Assembly (NCBI RefSeq): GCF_004135605.1
Contig: NZ_SDPT01000001.1
Coordinates: 1,693,770 to 1,757,769, forward strand
Direction of reading: 5' to 3'
DNA: 64,000 nucleotides
DNA from: Sphingomonas desiccabilis
Lineage (GTDB): Bacteria; Pseudomonadota; Alphaproteobacteria; Sphingomonadales; Sphingomonadaceae
Part shown: one piece after another, positions 56,220 to 64,000 of the stretch
Numbering within the stretch: the first letter of the stretch is position 1
Layout: the number at the start of each line of letters is the position of its first letter
Position numbers and translations under genes: made by a program
The notes under the pieces: model-generated
The model's database searches: none
Seen by the model: the letters and a program-made list of their open reading frames with translations, nothing else
Told to the model about the DNA's origin: nothing

Positions 56220-59200
56220 TCGCCCACGGATCGTGCAAGGGACTTTCGACCAGGATCACCGGCTCGATCTCGACGGCTACGGCCGTTTCGACATGTGGAT
56301 TGTCGGCTGCGTCCGGGGTCGCCGACGGGTCGATCTGCTCGTTCGCCACGGGCTCGATCTGGAGCACGTCCTCGAACGCCGGCAGGGTAACCCCATCGCC
56401 ATCGAGCCCGACGAGGGCGGTGTGCGTGTCCTCGCCTCCGGTCTGAACAGACAGATCGTCCACTCCGGCCAGCACCACGGTGTCCCCATGGAGTTCCAGC
56501 AGGGTCGGATCCGGCATACCCGTATCGTCCGCCGGAAGCGTCATTCCTGCCGCGTCCGACGGCAGCCGGGCCTCATGTCCGATGTCCGTCGACAGGGACA
56601 GCGCGGTCAGTCCGTCCAGAAGGACGACGTCGGCATGCAGGTCCAGCAACGCTGCTTCATTCGGCTGCACCTCCTCCGCCACCAAGACGTCGGCCGTCGC
56701 CTGCCCGATGGTGACCGCCAGTTCAGCGGTGACCGCGTCGCCGTTGGGGTGCACGAGCTGGTAGGTGAAGCGGTCCGTCTCGCCGATGCCCGCATCATCC
56801 TCGAATGGCGTGTAGGTGAAGTCGCCGTTTGCCTGGATGACCAGGACACCATGGTCACCGACGACCCGCTCGCCGCCGAAGCCTGGAGCCACGTACACGC
56901 CCTCACCCTGCTCGATACGCAGCACTGTTTGCTCCGAGCCCAGGAAGTCCTGGTCTGCGCCCGTGAGCACGTTGCCGGTCGTCGCAACGACATCGCGCGC
57001 CTCAAGCTCGTTCAGATAGGTCGTCTGCACCGTAGCCGAGCCGGTGATGGTCGTGATCAAGCCCAGCCCGCCGTTCGAAACCGTCACGCGGTAGCTGCCG
57101 GCCGTGAGATCGTCGATCACGGCTCGAACACCGCCGCCGGTTAGACCGACGAGGTCGATCAGCGAACCCCCGCTGCCGTCGGTGACGGTGACCCAGCGGC
57201 CGTTGGTGAACTGCTGAAGCGTGAACGTCGTATTCCCCAACAAGTTGAGGACGGAACTGGAACGCACATCCAGCGTGAAGTCCGCGGTAGTGTTTTCCGA
57301 GACGGCGAAATCGTAGGTGTCCCGGCCGCCAGTGAGGACGCTGGTATAGCCGATCGCATTGGCGTTGGTCGTCGGATCGCCGACCCGCGGCCCGAGCACG
57401 ATGCCCGCTTCCGCGGTGTCGCCGACGGCCACAACCGCGGTGCCGGGCGCACCAAAGTCGATATCATCCCAAATGATGTCTGCGTCGGGGCTATCCAGGC
57501 GAACGTTCAGGGTCGCTTCGGACGATCCGTCCGGGCCGGTCAGCCGGTAGCCGAAGCTGTCGACCTGACCGATGTCGCCCGCCTCCACATCCGGCGTGTA
57601 GGTGAAGCTGCCGTCGGGATTGATCTCCAGTATCCCGAACTCGCCCGTGACTTCCGTCCCTGCCGTGACCGCAACATAGGTGCCGCCGACGAGCACCTCC
57701 AGCACCGCCCCGTCGCCAGGACCGCGCTCGTCTGCCAGGCCGGCATCCGACGCGGCGAACACGTTGCCGGTTACGGCGGGGGCGCTGACCACCTCGAAGT
57801 TCGTGAGGCTGGTGTCGGCCAGCTCGGCCGTCAGGTTTACGGTCGTTCCGATGCCCAGCGTACCGCCGCCGCCGTAGGTCAGGCGATAGTTGCCGGCCTG
57901 GAGATCCTCCGCAGTTACCGTGAAGCCACGCCCGGCAACAGTGAGCAGGTCCAGCACCCCGCCTTGAGAGGCGTCGCCCACCCGCACCCAGCCGGTGTCC
58001 GTCTGCACCTCCAGCACGGCCGTGGCGTTGGGCAGCACGCCCGCAAGGCCGCCGACGGTCACCTCGAAGGTCGCGTCCGTCACCGCTCCTGACGGCACCT
58101 CGAAGAGGAAGCTGTCGGAGAAGCTCCCGACATTCAGCGTGACGGACGTGCCGTCCGTTTCCAAACGCGTGGTAACCTCCGGGGTGACATCCACCTGGAC
58201 CGTCACGACGTCGTCGTAAGCCACGACGTCGGCGTCAGCGTCGGCATCGGCGTCGGCATCAGCATCGGCGTCGGCATCCGCGTCAGCGTCAGCATCCGCA
58301 TCCGCATCCGCGTCGGCATCGGCATCGGCATCAGCATCGGCATCCGCGTCGGCATCAGCATCCGCGTCCGCATCGGCATCGGCATCTGCGTCGGCATCAG
58401 CATCCGCATCGGCATCAGCGTCAGCATCGGCGTCAGCATCGGCGTCCGCATCCGCATCCGCGTCGGCGTCAGCATCCGCGTCGGCGTCAGCATCAGCGTC
58501 GGCATCCGCGTCGGCGTCGGCGTCGGCATCCGCGTCGGCATCAGCATCCGCGTCAGCATCGGCGTCGGCATCTGCGTCGGCATCAGCGTCAGCGTCGGCG
58601 TCCGCATCCGCATCCGCATCCGCATCAGCATCCGCATCAGCGTCAGCATCAGCATCCGCGTCAGCGTCGGCGTCCGCATCCGCATCCGCGTCGGCGTCGG
58701 CATCGGCATCGGCATCAGCATCCGCATCCGCATCCGCATCCGCATCCGCATCCGCGTCAGCATCCGCATCAGCGTCAGCATCAGCATCCGCATCAGCGTC
58801 AGCATCAGCATCCGCATCAGCGTCAGCATCAGCATCCGCATCAGCGTCAGCATCAGCATCCGCATCGGCATCTGCGTCTGCATCAGCGTCGGCGTCGGCA
58901 TCCGCATCGGCATCAGCGTCAGCGTCAGCGTCAGCATCGGCGTCAGCATCGGCATCGGCATCGGCATCGGCATCCGCGTCAGCGTCAGCGTCAGCATCTG
59001 CATCAGCGTCGGCGTCAGCGTCAGCGTCGGCATCGGCATCGGCATCGGCGTCGGCATCAGCGTCCGCGTCGGCGTCCGCATCCGCGTCAGCATCGGCGTC
59101 CGCATCCGCGTCGGCGTCGGCATCCGCGTCAGCATCAGCGTCGGCGTCGGCATCCGCGTCAGCATCAGCGTCCGCGTCCGCGTCCGCGTCGGCGTCCGCA

Positions 59201-61539
59201 TCGGCGTCCGCATCAGCGTCAGCATCGGCATCCGCGTCCGCATCAGCGTCGGCATCCGCATCCGCGTCAGCGTCCGCATCGGCGTCGGCATCAGCGTCGG
59301 CGTCAGCGTCAGCGTCGGCATCGGCATCGGCATCGGCATCGGCGTCGGCATCAGCGTCCGCGTCGGCGTCCGCATCCGCGTCAGCATCGGCGTCCGCATC
59401 CGCGTCGGCGTCGGCATCCGCGTCAGCATCAGCGTCGGCGTCGGCGTCGGCATCCGCGTCAGCATCAGCGTCCGCGTCCGCGTCCGCGTCGGCATCGGCG
59501 TCCGCATCAGCGTCAGCATCGGCATCCGCGTCCGCATCAGCGTCGGCATCCGCATCCGCGTCAGCGTCCGCATCGGCGTCGGCATCAGCGTCCGCGTCGG
59601 CGTCCGCATCCGCGTCAGCGTCGGCGTCGGCGTCAGCGTCCGCATCGGCATCAGCGTCCGCATCCGCGTCAGCGTCCGCATCGGCATCGGCGTCGGCGTC
59701 GGCATCAGCGTCCGCGTCGGCGTCCGCATCCGCGTCCGCATCCGCATCGGCGTCCGCATCCGCATCCGCATCGGCGTCCGCGTCGGCGTCCGCATCGGCG
59801 TCCGCGTCCGCGTCAGCATCGGCGTCGGCGTCCGCATCCGCGTCAGCGTCCGCATCGGCGTCGGCATCTGCGTCGGCGTCCGCATCCGCATCCGCGTCAG
59901 CGTCGGCATCTGCGTCCGCGTCGGCGTCGGCGTCGGCGTCCGCATCCGCGTCAGCATCGGCGTCCGCATCCGCATCGGCGTCCGCGTCCGCATCGGCGTC
60001 CGCGTCGGCGTCGGCGTCCGCATCCGCATCCGCGTCAGCATCGGCGTCCGCATCCGCGTCAGCATCGGCGTCCGCATCCGCGTCAGCGTCAGCGTCGGCG
60101 TCCGCATCCGCATCCGCGTCAGCATCCGCGTCAGCGTCAGCATCGGCATCCGCGTCGGCATCCGCGTCGGCATCCGCGTCGGCATCGGCATCAGCATCCG
60201 CGTCCGCATCGGCGTCGGCGTCGGCGTCCGCATCCGCATCCGCGTCAGCGTCAGCGTCAGCATCGGCGTCCGCGTCGGCGTCCGCATCCGCGTCAGCATC
60301 CGCGTCAGCGTCGGCGTCAGCGTCCGCATCCGCGTCCGCATCGGCATCAGCGTCCGCGTCGGCGTCCGCATCCGCATCAGCATCAGCATCAGCATCAGCA
60401 TCAGCATCAGCATCAGCGTCAGCGTCCGCATCCGCATCCGCATCGGCATCGGCATCCGCGTCAGCATCAGCGTCAGCGTCAGCGTCAGCGTCAGCATCGG
60501 CATCCGCGTCAGCATCCGCGTCGGCATCTGCGTCGGCGTCGGCATCAGCATCCGCGTCCGCATCGGCGTCGGCGTCGGCGTCGGCATCCGCGTCAGCGTC
60601 AGCATCGGCGTCCGCATCCGCATCCGCGTCAGCGTCGGCGTCAGCGTCCGCATCCGCGTCCGCATCGGCATCAGCGTCCGCGTCGGCGTCCGCATCCGCA
60701 TCAGCGTCCGCATCCGCATCCGCATCGGCATCGGCATCGGCATCGGCGTCCGCATCGGCATCCGCGTCCGCATCAGCGTCGGCGTCGGCATCCGCGTCGG
60801 CATCGGCATCAGCATCGGCGTCCGCGTCGGCGTCCGCATCCGCGTCAGCATCGGCGTCCGCATCCGCGTCAGCATCGGCGTCCGCATCCGCGTCAGCATC
60901 GGCGTCCGCATCCGCGTCCGCATCCGCGTCCGCGTCGGCGTCCGCATCCGCATCCGCATCCGCGTCAGCATCCGCATCCGCATCCGCATCCGCGTCAGCG
61001 TCCGCATCCGCGTCAGCGTCAGCGTCAGCGTCAGCGTCGGCGTCGGCGTCAGCGTCCGCGTCGGCGTCCGCATCAGCATCAGCATCCGAATCTTCGGAAT
61101 CGTCGCCGGTGATGGCGCCTCCGACCAGGCCACCAGCAAAGCCTGCGGCAATGCCGGCCAGCGGGCCTGCGAACGCACCCAGGCCACTCGCCGCGCCAGC
61201 GCCTACGGCGCCGCCAACCAACTGGTCGCCGGCGGCAATCTCGATGAAGCTGAAATCCGTGCCCCCCGCTGGTGCGCGGGCAAGCCAGACGTGGCCGTCG
61301 CTCCCCTGCAGCAGCAGGTCCCTGGGCGTTCCATCCGTGGCGGGCGTGTAGAAATTTTCAACGCGCGTGGTCCCGCCATCCTGCAGGCGGACCACCAGCG
61401 CATCTCCCTCGCGCGCGAAGCCGGCGACTTCAGCGGGCGCATAGGGAAGTTTTACGACGCCGCTCGTTCCTGGAGTGAGGGTGGTCGTGCCAGCAGGATT
61501 GGCATCGGCAGCGACAGGATCACTCGTCTGTGCACTCAC
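56200..61539 (-). CDS. BapA-like type I-secreted adhesin with a 953-residue Asp-Ala repeat
   Basis: A 1779-residue protein. GTG 61539 starts it (AGGGAG 10 nt upstream). Residues 1-110 match the N-terminal prefix domain of BapA-type biofilm proteins ([25 protein letters not shown]). Residues 111-150 are Gly/Ala-rich and hydrophobic ([19 protein letters not shown]), as in cell-surface retention segments. Residues 152-1104 are purely alternating Asp and Ala. Residues 1105-1779 hold two similar Ig/VCBS-like units ([18 protein letters not shown] ... [17 protein letters not shown], and [14 protein letters not shown] ... [17 protein letters not shown]) plus intervening beta-domains, then an acidic tail with probable type I secretion signal. 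No Cys is seen. The Asp-Ala tract should be an extended, highly negative stalk, analogous to the Ser-Asp stalk of staphylococcal ClfA. TolC, ABC and HlyD genes follow without gaps. Confidence 0.9.
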   Translation of the reverse strand: MSAQTSDPVAADANPAGTTTLTPGTSGVVKLPYAPAEVAGFAREGDALVVRLQDGGTTRVENFYTPATDGTPRDLLLQGSDGHVWLARAPAGGTDFSFIEIAAGDQLVGGAVGAGAASGLGAFAGPLAGIAAGFAGGLVGGAITGDDSEDSDADADADADADADADADADADADADADADADADADADADADADADADADADADADADADADADADADADADADADADADADADADADADADADADADADADADADADADADADADADADADADADADADADADADADADADADADADADADADADADADADADADADADADADADADADADADADADADADADADADADADADADADADADADADADADADADADADADADADADADADADADADADADADADADADADADADADADADADADADADADADADADADADADADADADADADADADADADADADADADADADADADADADADADADADADADADADADADADADADADADADADADADADADADADADADADADADADADADADADADADADADADADADADADADADADADADADADADADADADADADADADADADADADADADADADADADADADADADADADADADADADADADADADADADADADADADADADADADADADADADADADADADADADADADADADADADADADADADADADADADADADADADADADADADADADADADADADADADADADADADADADADADADADADADADADADADADADADADADADADADADADADADADADADADADADADADADADADADADADADADADADADADADADADADADADADADADADADADADADADADADADADADADADADADADADADADADADADADADADADADADADADADADADADADADADADADADADADADADADADADADADADADADADADADADADADADADADADADADADADADADADADADADADADADADADADADADADADADADADADADADADADADADADADADADADADADADADADADADADADADADADADADADADADADADADADADADADADADADVVAYDDVVTVQVDVTPEVTTRLETDGTSVTLNVGSFSDSFLFEVPSGAVTDATFEVTVGGLAGVLPNATAVLEVQTDTGWVRVGDASQGGVLDLLTVAGRGFTVTAEDLQAGNYRLTYGGGGTLGIGTTVNLTAELADTSLTNFEVVSAPAVTGNVFAASDAGLADERGPGDGAVLEVLVGGTYVAVTAGTEVTGEFGILEINPDGSFTYTPDVEAGDIGQVDSFGYRLTGPDGSSEATLNVRLDSPDADIIWDDIDFGAPGTAVVAVGDTAEAGIVLGPRVGDPTTNANAIGYTSVLTGGRDTYDFAVSENTTADFTLDVRSSSVLNLLGNTTFTLQQFTNGRWVTVTDGSGGSLIDLVGLTGGGVRAVIDDLTAGSYRVTVSNGGLGLITTITGSATVQTTYLNELEARDVVATTGNVLTGADQDFLGSEQTVLRIEQGEGVYVAPGFGGERVVGDHGVLVIQANGDFTYTPFEDDAGIGETDRFTYQLVHPNGDAVTAELAVTIGQATADVLVAEEVQPNEAALLDLHADVVLLDGLTALSLSTDIGHEARLPSDAAGMTLPADDTGMPDPTLLELHGDTVVLAGVDDLSVQTGGEDTHTALVGLDGDGVTLPAFEDVLQIEPVANEQIDPSATPDAADNPHVETAVAVEIEPVILVESPLHDPWANAASHV
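58765..58860 (-). repeat. Four perfect 24-nt units inside the Asp-Ala array
   Basis: Four exact tandem copies of a block of four hexamers (plus strand: CGCATC, AGCGTC, AGCATC, AGCATC) at 58765-58788, 58789-58812, 58813-58836 and 58837-58860. This points to recent local expansion. Confidence 0.9.
59041..59592 (-). repeat. 258-nt tandem duplication within the Asp-Ala array
   Basis: The block 59041-59298 recurs at 59335-59592 with the same order of synonymous codons, one hexamer gained and one lost between copies. The 294-nt offset equals 49 hexamers, so the reading frame and the Asp-Ala alternation are kept. It indicates segmental duplication, not hexamer slippage. Confidence 0.88.
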
Positions 61540-61727
61540 GGCTCGTCATCTCCCTCTTGGTCCCAAGCTCCCGCCGAACGGCGGTCCAGGGTACGGTCTT
61601 CGACGGCTCACGCCGCCTGCGGGGGCAACGACCGTCTTGCCCGAACGCGCATTCGCGCTCGGGAGCGGTCGCCCTTCCAGCGACCTATGTATTTGGAGAG
61701 AAATGCCGATCCTATTGGACCAAGCCC

Positions 61728-61743
61728 CTACGTGACTACGTAG
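61728..61743. promoter_or_regulatory. CTACGT-N4-ACGTAG inverted repeat upstream of the adhesin
   Basis: A perfect 6-bp inverted repeat separated by 4 nt (GACT). It lies 189 nt before the adhesin GTG and 52 nt after the LuxR-type regulator stop, in the only gap between them. Its symmetry suits a dimeric LuxR/FixJ-type protein. Binding is a hypothesis. Confidence 0.45.
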
Positions 61744-61794
61744 AAGAGGACACCGGCTTTTACTTTTGGGAAACCATGCGAGTATTGTCGCCGC

Positions 61795-63591
61795 TCAGGT
61801 CAACCCCGCCGATGCGGCCAGTGCCATGGCTTCGGACATGGTTCCGACCTGAAGCTTGTCCTTGATGTTGGCGCGGTGCACCTCGATCGTGCGGGGGCTG
61901 AGGCCAAGCTCCTTGGCGATGAGCTTGCTGCTCAAACCGGTAAGCAGGCGGGTGAGCACCTCCCGCTCGCGCGGCGACAGTGCGGCAAGGCGTTCGCGGG
62001 CGGATTGCGCCCCGGCCGCGTTCGCTTCCTTCCGTTCTGTCAGTGCGTGAAGCGCCTCCCGCACCGTTCGCAGCATCTGCTCCTCCGCGCCCCCGGTTTC
62101 GGGAAGCACATCGAACGCACCCATCTTCATCAGCGAGCGTACCTCCTGCGCGTCGCCATGCTCGGGAGTGAGGGCGATGGTGCGGAACGCCGAACGACGC
62201 GCGCCCAACGCGCCCAGGATCCGGCCCAAGCTGTTGGGCGCACTGGGAACGCAGAACAGGATGCAGCCCGCCTGCAGGGCGCTCGCAATCTTCACGAACT
62301 GGTCAACGGTGTCGAAGATCCGGGGTTTGAAGCCGCGCCGCCAGAAGCGACCGGCTAGCCGCGCCTCGTCCCCAGGCTCGAACCCCACCAGATAGACCTG
62401 CTGGTGGTCTGGCGCATCGATCCGTTCGGCGATGCCACCGATGCTGCGAATGTTGCCCGCGCTGTCCGATACTGCGAACAGCGTCTCCCGTAGCTTCCGG
62501 ATCTGGCCTTCGTCGCCGATGACCCGATATTCCTCGCATATCAGTTCACCTGCTTGCAGGCGCGGCAGGAAGTCGATCTGCTGGTCCCGATCGTCGGGAT
62601 GAACGGTCGCCAACCAATCGTTCCAACTTCGGATCTGCGAGCCCGTCTGTTCTCCCCAAAGGTGCGCGGTGTCGCCAGCTAGATATTCGATCTGCTGACT
62701 TTCGACGTCGACGATCCAGAGCACCTTGTGGCTGGAGTGCGCGAACGTCTCAAACAATTCCTCCTTCGAGTGCATCGACTCCATGGCGAGATGCCAATCA
62801 TGCACATCGGTCGCAGCACTGTACCAGCCCTCGATCTCGCCGTCCGATCCCACCTCCGGTTCGGACCGCACCAGCACCCAACGGTACTGACCATCGGCGC
62901 GCCGCAGCCGGTGGCGGCTTTCGAAGATGGTGCGTCGGGAAAGCGCCTTTTCGAATCGCAGGCGGATGGCCTGGACGTCGTCCGGGTGAACGATCGAGGG
63001 CCAATCGTCCCCGATGGTGGTGGGATCGACACCCAGGAAGTCGATCATCCGCTGGTTCGCCCAGGCGACCTGGTTGGGAATCCGCGTCACCCAAAGCATT
63101 TCGGGCACCAGGGCGCTGAACCGCTGCAGTTCGTGCGCCTGATGCACCGCTTCCTGCTCTGCCAGGAGCAGCTTGGTGGTTTCCCACGCGGTGACAAGCA
63201 CGCCCGCCACACGGTCGCTGGCGTAGCGCACGGGCGAAACGGAGAAGGTCCACCAGGTCTTCTCGGGGCCGCTCCCCCGCTCCAGCTCCAGCGCCAGATT
63301 TTCGTGAAAGCTCGCATCGCCGCGCATCGCGGCCCCGATGATCTCGCGGACCTCGTCCCAGGTCTCTGCCCATATCTCCCGAAAGGAGCGCCCCAGCGCA
63401 TCGGGCTTCTTGCCAAGCACCCCCATGTAGGCGTCGTTGAAGAAGGCAAGGAGATCGTCGCCCCATACGAGGCATTGCGGGAAAGCCGAGTCCAGAATCA
63501 GGCCCAGCGTCGTGGTGAGTTCCAGCGGCCAATGCTGGCGCAGCCCCAGGGCGGTCGACGACCAGTCCTTTTCGCGGATACGAGCCGCCAT
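61795..63591 (-). CDS. PAS - pseudo-receiver - LuxR-type transcriptional regulator
   Basis: A 598-residue cytoplasmic regulator. Residues about 1-140 are a PAS-like sensor (DWSSTALGLRQHWPLEL, CLVWGDDLLAFFNDAYMGVLG). Two further PAS/PAC units follow (ALVPEMLWVTRIPNQVAWAN with WPSIVHPDDVQAIR; LWIVDVESQQIEYLAGD with WLATVHPDDRDQQID). Residues about 400-520 look like a response-regulator receiver, but the strand that should hold the phospho-acceptor Asp reads AGCILFCVPSAPN, so phosphorylation is unlikely. The C-terminal LuxR HTH is LSPREREVLTRLLTGLSSKLIAKELGLSPRTIEVHR (read in two parts). ATG 63591 has no ribosome-binding site; a CTG 21 nt upstream has GGGAGG at 5 nt and may be the true start. 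It lies just upstream of the adhesin operon, same strand. Confidence 0.87.
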   Translation of the reverse strand: MAARIREKDWSSTALGLRQHWPLELTTTLGLILDSAFPQCLVWGDDLLAFFNDAYMGVLGKKPDALGRSFREIWAETWDEVREIIGAAMRGDASFHENLALELERGSGPEKTWWTFSVSPVRYASDRVAGVLVTAWETTKLLLAEQEAVHQAHELQRFSALVPEMLWVTRIPNQVAWANQRMIDFLGVDPTTIGDDWPSIVHPDDVQAIRLRFEKALSRRTIFESRHRLRRADGQYRWVLVRSEPEVGSDGEIEGWYSAATDVHDWHLAMESMHSKEELFETFAHSSHKVLWIVDVESQQIEYLAGDTAHLWGEQTGSQIRSWNDWLATVHPDDRDQQIDFLPRLQAGELICEEYRVIGDEGQIRKLRETLFAVSDSAGNIRSIGGIAERIDAPDHQQVYLVGFEPGDEARLAGRFWRRGFKPRIFDTVDQFVKIASALQAGCILFCVPSAPNSLGRILGALGARRSAFRTIALTPEHGDAQEVRSLMKMGAFDVLPETGGAEEQMLRTVREALHALTERKEANAAGAQSARERLAALSPREREVLTRLLTGLSSKLIAKELGLSPRTIEVHRANIKDKLQVGTMSEAMALAASAGLT

Positions 63592-63823
63592 CAAGCTATT
63601 GCCGAGCTGCAGCGGGACCTCCCTTGATCATCTTTCTCTCCCGTTTTCGGCCAATGCTCGCATCAACGAAGAAGATGTCAACGTGCTCCGCGGGACTACG
63701 AAGCCCCAACACGGCTGCGGCTTGCGGCGTGTCGGCCGCGGCGCCGAAGCCGGGGATCTGCACAGCCGTTTCCAGGCGCCAATGGCCGCTTCCGCATCAG
63801 CGAGCCGCCGACCCCGGACGCAA

Positions 63824-63859
63824 CAAAGCCCGCGAGGTCGTTGGACCTGGCGGGCTTTG
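63824..63859 (-). terminator. Intrinsic terminator downstream of the initiator tRNA
   Basis: A long hairpin (CAAAGCCCGC and AGGTC pairing with GACCT and GCGGGCTTTG, small internal mismatch, GTTG loop). It ends 15 nt from the tRNA 3' end, with T-rich sequence on the minus-strand exit side. Confidence 0.8.
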
Positions 63860-63874
63860 CTGTGTGTTGAGTGT

Positions 63875-63951
<77 letters not shown>

Positions 63952-64000
63952 CCAATTGCGAGCGTTGGCTTCAGGGCGCTTTTTCCGAAAGGCGGGAGCC

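Larger units (their letters stand above)
58228..61086 (-). repeat. 2859-nt degenerate hexanucleotide array encoding (Asp-Ala)n
   Basis: About 476 tandem copies of GAYGCN on the minus strand (NGCRTC on the plus) without a frame break, stop or other amino acid. Asp codons are about half GAT and half GAC, and Ala uses GCC, GCT and GCG freely with few GCA. As a result perfect nucleotide repetition is short: the longest simple run I noticed is six identical hexamers at 60379-60414. Confidence 0.97.

Noticed and set aside
58228..61086. CRISPR array or other spacer-repeat structure
   Set aside because: The repeat is a continuous 6-nt coding unit with no unique spacers and no cas genes nearby.
58203..61187. 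A second open frame on the minus strand through the repeat, Met/Arg/Thr/Pro-rich, 994 codons
   Set aside because: The GAYGCN hexamer has no stop in any of its minus frames, so openness is automatic. Only the Asp-Ala frame is regular and joins recognisable domains on both sides.

Overview
The window is about 64 kb of GC-rich DNA that reads as a Sphingomonas-type alphaproteobacterial chromosome. The reasons are a Caulobacter/Sphingomonas-type TonB receptor, a BapA-like adhesin with its own type I exporter, an Mrp antiporter with fused A and B subunits, and strong NNC/NNG codon bias. Nothing marks a prophage, insertion sequence, CRISPR array or plasmid origin. Assignments come from reading motifs; no database search was run.

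Region 1 (1-36167) is a large hemicellulose locus. On the minus strand at the left are a CE1-like esterase (partial), GH95, GH51, a GH43 arabinanase, a small secreted protein of unknown role, and two esterases. On the plus strand follow a GH9 and a GH43 enzyme. Next come a XylE-like symporter, a LacI-family regulator, another GH43, xylB, xylA and a Gfo/Idh/MocA oxidoreductase. A TonB-dependent receptor faces them. A minus-strand operon (GH3, ManD-type dehydratase, hexuronate-type MFS transporter, GH35) diverges from a plus-strand GH67 alpha-glucuronidase and an SGNH esterase. Together these would import glucuronoarabinoxylan fragments, deacylate and debranch them, and send xylose to the isomerase route and (methyl)glucuronate towards the mannonate route. 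At least seven copies of a palindromic site, TGNTANCGNTANCA, sit in the promoter regions. They suggest one LacI-type regulator, probably the one encoded here, controls the locus. No GH10/GH11 endoxylanase is present.

Region 2 (36243-46328) is housekeeping: a DoxX-family protein, an M1 aminopeptidase, a six-gene Mrp (Mnh/Pha) cation/proton antiporter operon with 4-nt gene overlaps, and an O-acetylhomoserine sulfhydrylase.

Region 3 (46562-50428) is one gene for an unusual 1288-residue protein. It has an N-terminal alpha/alpha-helical domain, a MurF-like ligase with an intact P-loop, and a C-terminal DD-carboxypeptidase-like domain whose three catalytic motifs are all altered (AxxK, GxN, RTG).

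Region 4 (50367-63591) is a surface-adhesin and type I secretion operon: adhesin, TolC-type channel, ABC exporter, HlyD adaptor and an alpha/beta hydrolase, each overlapping the next. The adhesin carries an uninterrupted 953-residue Asp-Ala repeat encoded by a 2.86-kb degenerate hexanucleotide array. Upstream is a PAS/pseudo-receiver/LuxR regulator, and between them a CTACGT-N4-ACGTAG inverted repeat that may be its target. The window ends with an initiator tRNA gene and its terminator.

The two candidates for something undescribed are the Asp-Ala adhesin operon and the helical-MurF-dead-peptidase fusion.
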